Assembly (NCBI GenBank): GCA_050252335.1
Contig: JBFWLB010000007.1
Coordinates: forward strand, 1-64,000
Reading direction: 5' to 3'
Source: Berkiella_A sp050252335
Lineage (GTDB): Bacteria; Pseudomonadota; Gammaproteobacteria; Berkiellales; Berkiellaceae
Length of the DNA stretch: 64,000 bases
The notes under the pieces were generated by a model. That model was not told where the DNA came from. It did not search any database and saw only the letters and a list, made by a program, of their open reading frames with translations. This document shows, one piece after another, positions 25,824 to 33,913 of this stretch (positions are counted from its first letter, which is position 1; every line of letters starts with the position of its first letter). The position numbers and the translations under genes were made by a program.

Positions 25824-27458
25824 ATGACAGAATCTAAACAATTTGAACAACAAACCAAAATGCTCATAGATGATTTAAAAACTGTCTGCGCCAACTATGG
25901 TTTGGGCAACGATGGTAATGAATTTAAAATTATCGCTCAAGTATTTTTGTATAAATTTCTGAACGACAAGTTCGTTTATGAAATTAAGCAATTAGACAAA
26001 AAGATCGCCAAGGCAAAAAAATGGGAAGATGCGCTTAACAAATTAGATAAAGATGAATATGAAATGTTAATGATGCAGCTAAGCGAAAGTACAGCTCATA
26101 TAAGGCAAGAGCATTTTATTTCAACTTTATTTGCAAAGCAAAACGAACCAAATTTTGCTGATATTTTTGATAACACGTTAGTTGATATTGCCCGTGACAA
26201 TAGTGATATCTTCTCAGTGCTCACGGCAGGTGGTGAAAAAATAGTACTATTTGATACTTTAAGTAGATATGTCACTGACAACCGCGATGATTTTTGTAGG
26301 GCTATCATTAATAAACTCACAGGCTTTAGCTTCGAACATATTTTTCATCAAAAGTTTGATTTTTATGCCACTATTTTTGAGTATCTGATTAAAGATTACA
26401 ATACTAACAGTGGCGGAAAATATGCAGAATACTTCACCCCACATGCTGTATCTAAAATTATGGCGCGTTGCTTAGTCCCCAAAAAGAAAGGGGCAAAAGT
26501 TCAAAATGTGACCTGTTACGATCCTTCAGCAGGCTCTGGCACCTTGCTAATGAACCTAGCCCATGCGATAGGCGAAGACAAATGCACCATCTATTCTCAA
26601 GATATCTCACAGAAATCCTCAAGTTTATTGCGTTTAAATCTAATCCTTAACGATTTAGTACACTCCATACACAATATAATTCAGGGTAACACTTTACGGG
26701 ATCCCTTCCATAAAAAGGATAATGGCGAGTTAGCACAATTTGACTATATCGTTTCAAATCCGCCATTTAAACTCGACTTTTCTGGCTACCGTGATGAACT
26801 AGAAAGCAAAGAAAATCATGACCGGTTTTTTGCAGGTGTCCCCAGTGTACCGAAAAAGAAAAAAGAGTCCATGGCAATTTATTTAATGTTCCTACAGCAT
26901 ATTATCTATTCATTAAAGGCTAAAGGTAAGGCCGCTGTTGTTGTACCAACAGGGTTTATTACCGCTCAAAGTGGAATCGATAAAGCTATTCGACAAAAAC
27001 TGGTAGATGAGAAAATGCTTGCAGGGGTGGTAAGTATGCCTTCAAATATTTTTGCCAATACTGGTACCAATGTTTCGATTATATTTATCGATAAAACAAA
27101 TAAAGAAGATGTGGTATTGATAGATGCCTCAAATCTTGGTGAAACCATTAAGGATGGCAAAAATCAAAAAACTGTTTTGTCACATGCTGAAGAAGATCAG
27201 ATTATTAACACGTTTAATGATAAAAAGCCGGTTGATGATTTCTCAGTGGTGGTTAGCTATGCCGATATTGCATCGGAAAACTATTCACTAAGTGCAGGAC
27301 AGTATTTTGAGGTAAAAATCGAGCATGTAGATATTTCACAAAAGGAATTCTTGAATAGGCTGAATGAGTTTGAGGTGAACATTAGACAGTTATTTAAAGA
27401 TTCTAAAAGCCTAGAAAATGAGATTATTCAAAATATTAAAGGATTAAATTTTAAATGA
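25824..27458 (+). CDS. hsdM: Type I restriction-modification, M subunit
   Basis: N6-adenine DNA methyltransferase subunit. The SAM site DPSAGSGTLL begins near residue 233 and the catalytic NPPF motif is at about 312-315. The N-terminal helical domain (KMLIDDLKTVCANYGLGNDG...) resembles HsdM_N. 544 aa. It ends in an ATGA overlap with hsdS, so M and S are translationally coupled, fitting the M2S1 methylase complex. Start at ATG 25824 with AGAAGAAAA upstream. Confidence 0.95.
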   Translation: MTESKQFEQQTKMLIDDLKTVCANYGLGNDGNEFKIIAQVFLYKFLNDKFVYEIKQLDKKIAKAKKWEDALNKLDKDEYEMLMMQLSESTAHIRQEHFISTLFAKQNEPNFADIFDNTLVDIARDNSDIFSVLTAGGEKIVLFDTLSRYVTDNRDDFCRAIINKLTGFSFEHIFHQKFDFYATIFEYLIKDYNTNSGGKYAEYFTPHAVSKIMARCLVPKKKGAKVQNVTCYDPSAGSGTLLMNLAHAIGEDKCTIYSQDISQKSSSLLRLNLILNDLVHSIHNIIQGNTLRDPFHKKDNGELAQFDYIVSNPPFKLDFSGYRDELESKENHDRFFAGVPSVPKKKKESMAIYLMFLQHIIYSLKAKGKAAVVVPTGFITAQSGIDKAIRQKLVDEKMLAGVVSMPSNIFANTGTNVSIIFIDKTNKEDVVLIDASNLGETIKDGKNQKTVLSHAEEDQIINTFNDKKPVDDFSVVVSYADIASENYSLSAGQYFEVKIEHVDISQKEFLNRLNEFEVNIRQLFKDSKSLENEIIQNIKGLNFK

Positions 27459-28762
27459 AATTGTTAAAATTAAAATCTGTTTCAAATGTTATAACGGGGT
27501 TTCCATTTAAAGGTAATGAATATACTGATCGAGGAGTTAGGACAGTTAGAGGTGAAAATGTTACTGAAGGTAGGCTTCGTTGGGATTCTACAAAACATTG
27601 GAATCAACCTTTTGATAAATTTGAGGAATACAGTTTAAAAGCTGACGATATAGTAGTTGGCATGGATGGGTCAAAAGTTGGGAAAAATAAGGCTAGAATA
27701 TTTGAAAAAGACTTACCGCTATTACTTGCTCAACGAGTCGCATGTATAAGAGCTAAAAAAGGAACTGACCAAGTTTTTTTATATTACTGTATAAATAATA
27801 ATAGATTTGAGGATTATGTTTACCGTATTCAAACTGGATCGGCTGTACCCCATATTAGCAAAACTCAAATTGAAGAATATTCAATTCCAGCCTTTGATCT
27901 TGACACGCAAAAAAAATTATCTAAGACTCTTTCTGATCTAGACAGAAAAATAGAAATCAACAACAAAATCAACACCAAACTAGAAGCCATGGCCAAGCTC
28001 ATCTACGAATATTGGTTTGTACAATTCGACTTCCCTGATGCTAAAGGCAAACCTTACAAATCCTCTGGTGGCAAAATGGTTTATAACGAAGCGCTAAAGT
28101 ATGAAATTCCTGAAGGATGGGAAGCTAAAGAGCTAGCTTCAATATTAAAATGTAATTATTCTTCAATTGGAAAGAATGGCTCGTTTGATGTGATTGAATA
28201 TTTGGATACAGGAAGTTTAACAAAGAATGTCGTTAAAGGCACTGAACGAATATATCCTTTAGAAGATAAAGTACCCAGTAGGGCGAAAAGAATCGTTGGT
28301 AAAGATGATATTTTATACTCTACAGTGCGGCCAAACTTGTGCCACTATGGAATAATCAAAAAACCATTACATAACATGGTGGCTTCAACTGGATTTGCGC
28401 AGCTTGCTAGTAGAATAGGCTGGATTAGCAACGATTTAATTTATACGTTTTTAACCTCACCTTGGGTTACGAGCAAGTTACACCAAATAGCTACATTATC
28501 GGTATCTGCATACCCTTCAATATCACCAAATAATATTTTGGAGTTAAATATAGCTTTACCAAAAGATAAAAAATTTTTTGAGCCTATCAATTTAATGTTT
28601 GCCACAATCTATTCAAAAATTTCACTTAATCAACAAGAGAATATAGAATTGTCCGCGTTAAGGGACTGGCTCCTCCCCATGCTAATGAACGGGCAAGTTA
28701 CAGTGAAAGGAACGCACCATAGTAAAAAAGGGAAGTTAAAACATGGCAGCGCAATACTCTAA
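27455..28762 (+). CDS. hsdS: Type I restriction-modification, specificity subunit
   Basis: DNA-recognition subunit. Two target-recognition domains (about 1-150 and 215-390) are separated by the conserved spacer LDTQKKLSKTLSDLDRKIEI...LEAMAKLIYEYWFVQFDFPD, and a C-terminal conserved region ends RDWLLPMLMNGQV. 435 aa. It overlaps hsdM by 4 bases and the following gene by 20. The recognition sequence cannot be read from sequence alone. Confidence 0.93.
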   Translation: MKLLKLKSVSNVITGFPFKGNEYTDRGVRTVRGENVTEGRLRWDSTKHWNQPFDKFEEYSLKADDIVVGMDGSKVGKNKARIFEKDLPLLLAQRVACIRAKKGTDQVFLYYCINNNRFEDYVYRIQTGSAVPHISKTQIEEYSIPAFDLDTQKKLSKTLSDLDRKIEINNKINTKLEAMAKLIYEYWFVQFDFPDAKGKPYKSSGGKMVYNEALKYEIPEGWEAKELASILKCNYSSIGKNGSFDVIEYLDTGSLTKNVVKGTERIYPLEDKVPSRAKRIVGKDDILYSTVRPNLCHYGIIKKPLHNMVASTGFAQLASRIGWISNDLIYTFLTSPWVTSKLHQIATLSVSAYPSISPNNILELNIALPKDKKFFEPINLMFATIYSKISLNQQENIELSALRDWLLPMLMNGQVTVKGTHHSKKGKLKHGSAIL

Positions 28763-29939
28763 CCGTCATTTTTTCAGAAAAACACCGAATTGGTATCTGG
28801 CTAAATATTTTGAAGACAAGGGTATTCAGCTTGGCATAAAGGTGTACGAACTACAGGAAAATGATGATGAAGCCTTGCAAAATGCCTTGAACCAACTACA
28901 GCCCGACCAAATAGCGAGCATCGAAGCAGAGTTTCAAGATGTAAATGCCTTGGCCTGTGAGGGAGGTATTATAGCTCTGGTTGACGAAGCAAGTTTTCAC
29001 AATGACCAAGGCTTTATTAAAGAAATTGCTGCTATAGATGGCATGCACGCAAAAGCTATGTATGCATTTCTCAATAAACCTCAATATTGGCGAGGTGCGG
29101 CGATGTTTTTACATGCCGACAATGTAAGTCCATCATATTGGAAGAAACGCAACGATTTCCTCAATTTACCACCACACCTTGAAAATGATGATACCGACGC
29201 TTTTGCCGAAGCAATTAGTGAGTATTTTTCAGGTAAGGAAGGAAGGGGTAAAAATTGTATTGTTGAGTCCTATCGCCGCAACCAAAAAGAATATCTCTTT
29301 GCTCATCCAGAGGATTTTGGGCAAACCGCTATTGAATGGGTAGGTGGAACTTTAACAAACCAAGCGCATCATCCAGCTTTTGAGATTATTTTTGTATACT
29401 GTGAAACGGAAGGTTCGCTAGACATATACGCCCCTAGAAATGGGAAAGCAGTACCAGATTTACAGGCACTATTTGCTAAACATATTTTAAAGCTAGATAG
29501 TTTGTCCGAATGGCAAAAGGATCAACGTGTTTATGAGTTAAACACCATATTAGAGAAAGGTTTTGAATTTAAAATAGAGCCAACGTCAGGCATTTCTAGC
29601 GTATTAATCACTAGCCTTCGAGTAACGTTAAAAGAGGATCGAAAAAAGCGCATTATGGTGGAAGCTGATGCGTATAAAGATGATAAAGCCGTCTTTAGAT
29701 TACTAGATCGATTGAATTTGCCCCCGTATGACGTAACCCAACTAAGTTTAAAAGTAACCTTTGAGCCAGTGGGTGGTGCAAAGGCCAAATCTAAGCGAGT
29801 AAATATTACTTACCCCAATTCATGTGCGTTGAATCACGATGGCAATGATCTAAAAATACGCCAAATGCTTGCTCGGTCTGGGCTTGAGCCCAAAGCGGTC
29901 GAGGTTAAAACGGTTGAGCCAGAAGCGATAATGGCTTAA
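28743..29939 (+). CDS. Unrecognised protein coupled to hsdS (gene X)
   Basis: 398 aa; the ATG lies inside the last 20 bases of hsdS, after GGGAAG, so translation is probably coupled. The sequence is soluble and rich in aromatic residues, with conserved-looking blocks FFRKTPNWYLAKYFEDKGI, ALACEGGIIALVDEASFHND, FLHADNVSPSYWKKRNDF, YRRNQKEYLFAHPEDFGQ and LDIYAPRNGKAVPDLQALFA. I recall similar uncharacterised proteins in other proteobacteria but cannot name a domain or function. Its place behind hsdS suggests a defence accessory or regulator; this is inference. Confidence 0.8.
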   Translation: MAAQYSNRHFFRKTPNWYLAKYFEDKGIQLGIKVYELQENDDEALQNALNQLQPDQIASIEAEFQDVNALACEGGIIALVDEASFHNDQGFIKEIAAIDGMHAKAMYAFLNKPQYWRGAAMFLHADNVSPSYWKKRNDFLNLPPHLENDDTDAFAEAISEYFSGKEGRGKNCIVESYRRNQKEYLFAHPEDFGQTAIEWVGGTLTNQAHHPAFEIIFVYCETEGSLDIYAPRNGKAVPDLQALFAKHILKLDSLSEWQKDQRVYELNTILEKGFEFKIEPTSGISSVLITSLRVTLKEDRKKRIMVEADAYKDDKAVFRLLDRLNLPPYDVTQLSLKVTFEPVGGAKAKSKRVNITYPNSCALNHDGNDLKIRQMLARSGLEPKAVEVKTVEPEAIMA

Positions 29940-30731
29940 ATGACACTTGATGAAAATCAGCTATTAATCGAAATATTAACCCGCTTAAGCACTGTTGGCA
30001 ATTCTATAAGCCTTAGTTTTGATGAGGTTGAGCAATGGCCTAGCGGCTTGTTAAATACGCTTGTGCAGGCAGGATTGCTTGTTAAGGACGTACAAGCTCA
30101 GTCACTTCAGTGTACAGGTTGTGAGTATGGCTGTTTTATGCCGGTAGTTTTTGCTGAGGACACCCTTCGGGCTTTTATTGTGTGTGATCATTCTGAACAG
30201 CAAGATCATATGGGGCGTATTGCAGTTAATTTATCACGACTTAGTCAGTGGCAGCTAAATACCAAACAAGTGGCTACTGTGCTTGCAAAGCTATTGAAGG
30301 TGGAAGCTAAGCCCTTGTATCAAGCAAAAACTGGTAGCTATGCCCTTGGCATGCTTAAAAGCCCAAAGGGGCGATGTGCGGCGGTATTAGCCTCCACACC
30401 TCTGTCTGTTGTAATCAATCAGCATTCAGTACTTATTAGCGACTTGTTATATATTGAAGCTAATCGCTTGGTTATTGATTCTCAAAAAATTGATACTGTT
30501 CTTCACGCCAAACCATTGAGTAAAGGAAAAGTTTACACTGCCCATTCTGATAAACAGCAAGATAGAAAGTGGGCTACTCAAGCAATGTATGCTGATTGGC
30601 AAGACCAGTATAAAAAGCTAAAGCGGGAGCACCCAACAAAATCTGACCTGTGGATTTCACGTCAAATATCAAAGATGGCTATTGGTAAAGGTAAAAGCCC
30701 AGAAACCATTAGAAAAAATATGAAAGACTAA
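29940..30731 (+). CDS. Unrecognised partner protein with CxxCxxxC (gene Y)
   Basis: 263 aa; its ATG abuts the TAA of gene X (TAAATG), a sign of obligatory coupling. A cysteine cluster LQCTGCEYGCFMP near residue 58 may bind metal. The C-terminal 60 residues (WATQAMYADWQDQYKKLKRE, ending GKSPETIRKNMKD) look like a helix-turn-helix of the type seen in mobile-element regulators. The name and function are unknown. A DNA-binding partner of X fits the layout but is inference. It is followed by a 203-bp gap and the alpA gene. Confidence 0.75.
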   Translation: MTLDENQLLIEILTRLSTVGNSISLSFDEVEQWPSGLLNTLVQAGLLVKDVQAQSLQCTGCEYGCFMPVVFAEDTLRAFIVCDHSEQQDHMGRIAVNLSRLSQWQLNTKQVATVLAKLLKVEAKPLYQAKTGSYALGMLKSPKGRCAAVLASTPLSVVINQHSVLISDLLYIEANRLVIDSQKIDTVLHAKPLSKGKVYTAHSDKQQDRKWATQAMYADWQDQYKKLKREHPTKSDLWISRQISKMAIGKGKSPETIRKNMKD

Positions 30732-30736
30732 AAAAG

Positions 30737-30759
30737 TTGTGCGGAAATTTTTCGCACAA
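30737..30759 (+). terminator. Hairpin after gene Y
   Basis: TTGTGCG pairs with CGCACAA around GAAATTTTT, 6 bases after the gene Y stop. The right half TTTTTCGCACAAAT recurs at about 30870 before alpA. A terminator or operator is possible; no U-tract follows the stem. Confidence 0.45.
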
Positions 30760-30934
30760 ATAACCTATTGATTGACAAAGAATTTGTTCGCTAGGATTCG
30801 TTTATTTATTATTGTTTCTTTAGCCCGTGTCGTTGAATCCATTGCACTTGTGGCATTGGTTGCCTGCCTTTTTTCGCACAAATCGCCCAATCATCATGGA
30901 ACCTCATTCCCAGGAACGTTAAAGAGGTTTCAAA

Positions 30935-31135
30935 ATGTCGCATAAAATTTTAAGACTTCCCGAGGTGATTAAACAAACCGGTTTATCACGTAGTTCAATT
31001 TATCTGCGTATAGCTAACAATGAATTCCCACAACCTATTTCATTAGGTGGGCGTTCAGTTGGATGGTTACAGCAAGAAATAGATGACTGGTTACTCAACA
31101 AAATTGAAACAAGCCGAATCAACGACAATGGCTAA
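30935..31135 (+). CDS. AlpA-family excisionase/regulator
   Basis: 66 aa with a MerR-like helix-turn-helix: RLPEVIKQTGLSRSSIYLRIANNEFPQPISLGGRSVGWLQQEIDDWL is the AlpA (Phage_AlpA) pattern. AlpA proteins control integrase expression and excision in P4-like elements. An AAAGAGG ribosome-binding site precedes it, and it overlaps the next gene by 8 bases, so it probably regulates the recombinase unit that follows. Confidence 0.9.
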   Translation: MSHKILRLPEVIKQTGLSRSSIYLRIANNEFPQPISLGGRSVGWLQQEIDDWLLNKIETSRINDNG

Positions 31136-31574
31136 TTATAATCCCAACAAGGTAAAGATCAATCGTAGCTATACCTATGAAGAATTGGCTGCTGTGTTTG
31201 GAGTGCATAAAAACACGGTAGCCTCTTGGGTAAATAATGGCTTGCCTTGCATGAAAGATATGCGGCCGTACCTTATTTTGGGGGCGGATGCAAAGCGATA
31301 TTTACAAATGAGACAACAAGCAAAAAAACACAAATGTAAGTCAAATGAATTTTATTGCATGCGATGTAAAAAGCCAACACGAGCCGCTGAGAACTTCGTG
31401 GAATATTTTCCACTGACTGCAACCAAGGGGCGTTTGAGAGGCTTCTGCTTAGCATGCGAAGGAGTCGTGAATAAGTTTATTGCCAATACGAGTTTAGAAA
31501 AATATTCACTGATTTTTGATCTCGTAAAGCCGAAGGGATTAGAACATATAAATGACAGTGATAACCCTCTCTAA
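31128..31574 (+). CDS. HTH and zinc-ribbon protein of the recombinase module
   Basis: 148 aa from the ATG at 31128, overlapping alpA by 8 bases; the longer frame is rejected. The N-terminus holds a helix-turn-helix (SYTYEELAAVFGVHKNTVASWVNNGLP) and the middle a possible zinc ribbon (YCMRCKKPT ... CLACEG). It sits between alpA and the tyrosine recombinase, and a recombination accessory or regulatory role is likely. Family name not known to me. Confidence 0.7.
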   Translation: MANYNPNKVKINRSYTYEELAAVFGVHKNTVASWVNNGLPCMKDMRPYLILGADAKRYLQMRQQAKKHKCKSNEFYCMRCKKPTRAAENFVEYFPLTATKGRLRGFCLACEGVVNKFIANTSLEKYSLIFDLVKPKGLEHINDSDNPL

Positions 31575-31604
31575 AACAGTGGTCTTAAATAGTGAGTTTA
31601 AACA

Positions 31605-32705
31605 ATGAGAAGACACAATGCTAATAATGAGCGAATCAAGCGCAAATACTTAGTATTTTTAAAACAAGCCAAGGGTCAAAATGAAGCTACTATTGATGCT
31701 GTGGCTAAAGCGATTGCCCGTTTTGAAAGCTATAACCAGTACAAAGATTTCAAGTCGTTTCACTATGAGCAGGCTATTGGTTTTAAAAAATACTTGGCTA
31801 AACAAAAGCATCATAAAACAGGTAAGCCACTAAGCTTATCTACTTTAAATGGCACGGTGCGACTTTTAAAAGCATTTCTTGAGTGGCTGTCACAAGAATC
31901 TGGTTATAAATCCCGTATTAAGTATTCTGATGCTCAATACTTTAACCTGTCGGAAAAGGACACCCGTACCGCAAAAGCTAAACGCCAACAGCCTGTAGCC
32001 ACAATAGAGCAGATAAAGCACGTGCTGAGAGTGATGCCTAGTACCACCCCCATTCAAAAACGTGATAGAGCTTTAATTGCATTCACGCTATTAACAGGCG
32101 CTAGAGATAGCGCAATTGCCTCTATGAAGTTAAAGCACGTCGATTTTAATGCTGACACTGTTTATCAAGATGCTAGGGAAGTTAACACCAAGTTCAGTAA
32201 AACCTTTGTAACATGCTTTTTCCCCGTTGGTGATGATGTGCGCGCAATAGTTTTTGAGTGGGTGACATACCTTAAGACAGAGTGCTTGATGGGTAATGAG
32301 GATCCCCTATTCCCCAAAACAAAAATGATCCAAGATGAAGATAATGGCTTTAAGGCTGATGGATTAACCAATGAACACTGGGTTAGCGCTGCGGCGATAC
32401 GTAAGATTTTTAAATATGCATTTGAACTAGCAGATATGCCTTATTTTAATCCTCACAGTTTTCGTAATACCTTAGCAGCTTTAGGTGAAAGCTTGTGCCA
32501 GTCCCCTGAGGAATTTAAAGCATGGAGTCAAAATCTAGGCCATGAGGGCGTACTGACTACATTTTATAGTTATGGCGAAGTGCAAGAGAATAGGCAGGTA
32601 GATATTTTTAAACAGTTGAGGCAACCGCGTGCGAATAAGTTGGTTGCTAATGTGGATGAATTGGCAAAAGCTGTTGCAAGAGAGATAGTGAAGCAGGGAA
32701 CTTAG
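31605..32705 (+). CDS. Tyrosine recombinase (phage-type integrase)
   Basis: 366 aa. The N-terminal SAM-like core-binding domain (about 1-110) is followed by the catalytic domain with the first Arg in LLTGARDSAI (about residue 167), the HSFR box near 284-287, GH in NLGHEG and the probable nucleophile Tyr in TTFYSYG near 320. All catalytic positions appear present. It is a lineage distinct from the P4-type integrase next to ssrA. Together with alpA and the HTH protein it makes a second mobility module inside the island. Confidence 0.88.
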   Translation: MRRHNANNERIKRKYLVFLKQAKGQNEATIDAVAKAIARFESYNQYKDFKSFHYEQAIGFKKYLAKQKHHKTGKPLSLSTLNGTVRLLKAFLEWLSQESGYKSRIKYSDAQYFNLSEKDTRTAKAKRQQPVATIEQIKHVLRVMPSTTPIQKRDRALIAFTLLTGARDSAIASMKLKHVDFNADTVYQDAREVNTKFSKTFVTCFFPVGDDVRAIVFEWVTYLKTECLMGNEDPLFPKTKMIQDEDNGFKADGLTNEHWVSAAAIRKIFKYAFELADMPYFNPHSFRNTLAALGESLCQSPEEFKAWSQNLGHEGVLTTFYSYGEVQENRQVDIFKQLRQPRANKLVANVDELAKAVAREIVKQGT

Positions 32706-33093
32706 CTACTGGTTAACTTGATTACAATATCAATTTTTATAAAATTAGATCCCACTTTGTTAGCTTCAAACCAAGAGCAGCTCAGCTTAAGCAGTAGTCA
32801 AGTGCCGAGGCATTATAGAAAATGTTTGTTCTCATATATGACCCAGCCCATGTGTCTTGGTCTGATGAGATGTTATATTGTATGGGCTCGATGGCATGCC
32901 GATAACTACCTGTGAAATAGGCCAAATTTTGAAAGTTGTGAGCCGTAGGCAGCAATGAAAGGCTCGCCAGGTGGGGGGGTGTATACACTGGATGTAGATC
33001 GTTCCCTAGGCGCAAAATAGGCGATGAAAAGTGACGAAAGGCGTTGCTGCCTAAATATACAAAGTTGAAACTGTACGACTAGAGTACTACAAT
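32706..33093. other. 388-bp gap with a possible structured RNA
   Basis: No convincing frame. TAGGCAGCAA (32946-32955) is exactly complementary to TTGCTGCCTA (33044-33053), a 10-bp stem enclosing 88 bases that include GGCTCGCC and a run of seven G. A second pair, AGCCCAT and ATGGGCT, lies at about 32847-32886. It precedes the toxin gene and could be a structured RNA, a recombination site or a leader. Confidence 0.4.
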
Positions 33094-33486
33094 ATGAAGA
33101 AAGAACAAATCGAATATATTGCGTTTGAAGGATCAGCTTATACTATTGAGTGGTATTACAACGAATCTAACCGGTCGGATGTGCTGGAAGATTTTGAAGA
33201 ACTTTCAACCGGGGATAAGAAAAATTTATTTATGCTGTTCGAAAGAATGGGGAATGACGGAGTAATTTCGAATAAAACGAAATTTAGGAATGAAGGCGAT
33301 GAAATTTGGGCCTTTAAACCGAAACAAGGTCGTTTTCTATGTTTCTTTCACGTGGGCAAAAAGATTATTGTGCTCAGCTCTTACAAAAAACAAGGTGATA
33401 AGCTGCCAAAAAAGGAAAAGAAAAAAGCTGAAAATCGCATGGCAGATTATAAAGCTAGGGTTAAAAAAGGTGATTATTATGGCTAA
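33094..33486 (+). CDS. HigB/Gp49-like toxin of a type II TA pair
   Basis: 130 aa with a RelE-superfamily layout: IEWYYNESNRSDVLEDFEEL, then KFRNEGDEIWAFKPKQGRFLCFFHVGKKIIVLSS, a pattern of phage Gp49/HigB toxins, ending in a Lys-rich helix. Such toxins cleave mRNA, often on the ribosome. The toxin gene comes first and overlaps the HTH antitoxin gene by 8 bases, which is the higBA order. Confidence 0.82.
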   Translation: MKKEQIEYIAFEGSAYTIEWYYNESNRSDVLEDFEELSTGDKKNLFMLFERMGNDGVISNKTKFRNEGDEIWAFKPKQGRFLCFFHVGKKIIVLSSYKKQGDKLPKKEKKKAENRMADYKARVKKGDYYG

Positions 33487-33913
33487 ACCAGTATCAACTT
33501 ACGAAAGATACATGCAGGATGCTGAATTCAAAAAGGAATACCAAAAAGAATACAAAAAATTCTTATTCAGCGAATTACTCTGCGCTTTGATGGACAATGA
33601 TCGCAAATCCGTTCGTGTATTAGCCGAACAATGTGGTGTTTCCGCCAAGATCATTCAAAACCTTAGAACTGGCAAGCAAAAGGATTTAAAGCTTTCTACC
33701 TTTTTTAAAGTGATTGAAGTGTTTGGATACGAGGCTTTCATTGAAAAAGGAAACGAAAAAATTCCTCTTTTTGATGTAATTGAAGAGGCCGAGGATTTTG
33801 AACCTGTTCTCCCTAAGAAGCGACCACCACGAGCTGCCTATACTCCAGTTCGGGCAGCTGCTGCTAAACATATGGCAAAGCATAAAGTGGCTGCAAAACG
33901 TAAGGAAGCTTAA
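33479..33913 (+). CDS. HigA-like XRE antitoxin
   Basis: 144 aa from the ATG at 33479, inside the toxin 3' end; a longer upstream frame is a shadow of the toxin. The helix-turn-helix SVRVLAEQCGVSAKIIQNLR is typical of XRE antitoxins. An unusual basic C-terminal tail is rich in Ala/Lys (AAAAKHMAKHKVAAKRKEA) and might bind nucleic acid. Its stop overlaps the convergent integrase stop by 4 bases. It should neutralise the toxin and repress the pair. Confidence 0.82.
   Translation: MAKPVSTYERYMQDAEFKKEYQKEYKKFLFSELLCALMDNDRKSVRVLAEQCGVSAKIIQNLRTGKQKDLKLSTFFKVIEVFGYEAFIEKGNEKIPLFDVIEEAEDFEPVLPKKRPPRAAYTPVRAAAAKHMAKHKVAAKRKEA

Noticed and set aside
32706..33093. Retron-type msr/msd RNA
   Set aside because: The gap has long-range pairing, but no reverse transcriptase gene is nearby; the neighbours are a recombinase and a toxin-antitoxin pair.
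33290..33478. Extended N-terminus of the antitoxin frame overlapping the toxin gene
   Set aside because: The extension is a shadow of the toxin coding sequence; the ATG at 33479 gives a normal antitoxin and an 8-base overlap.
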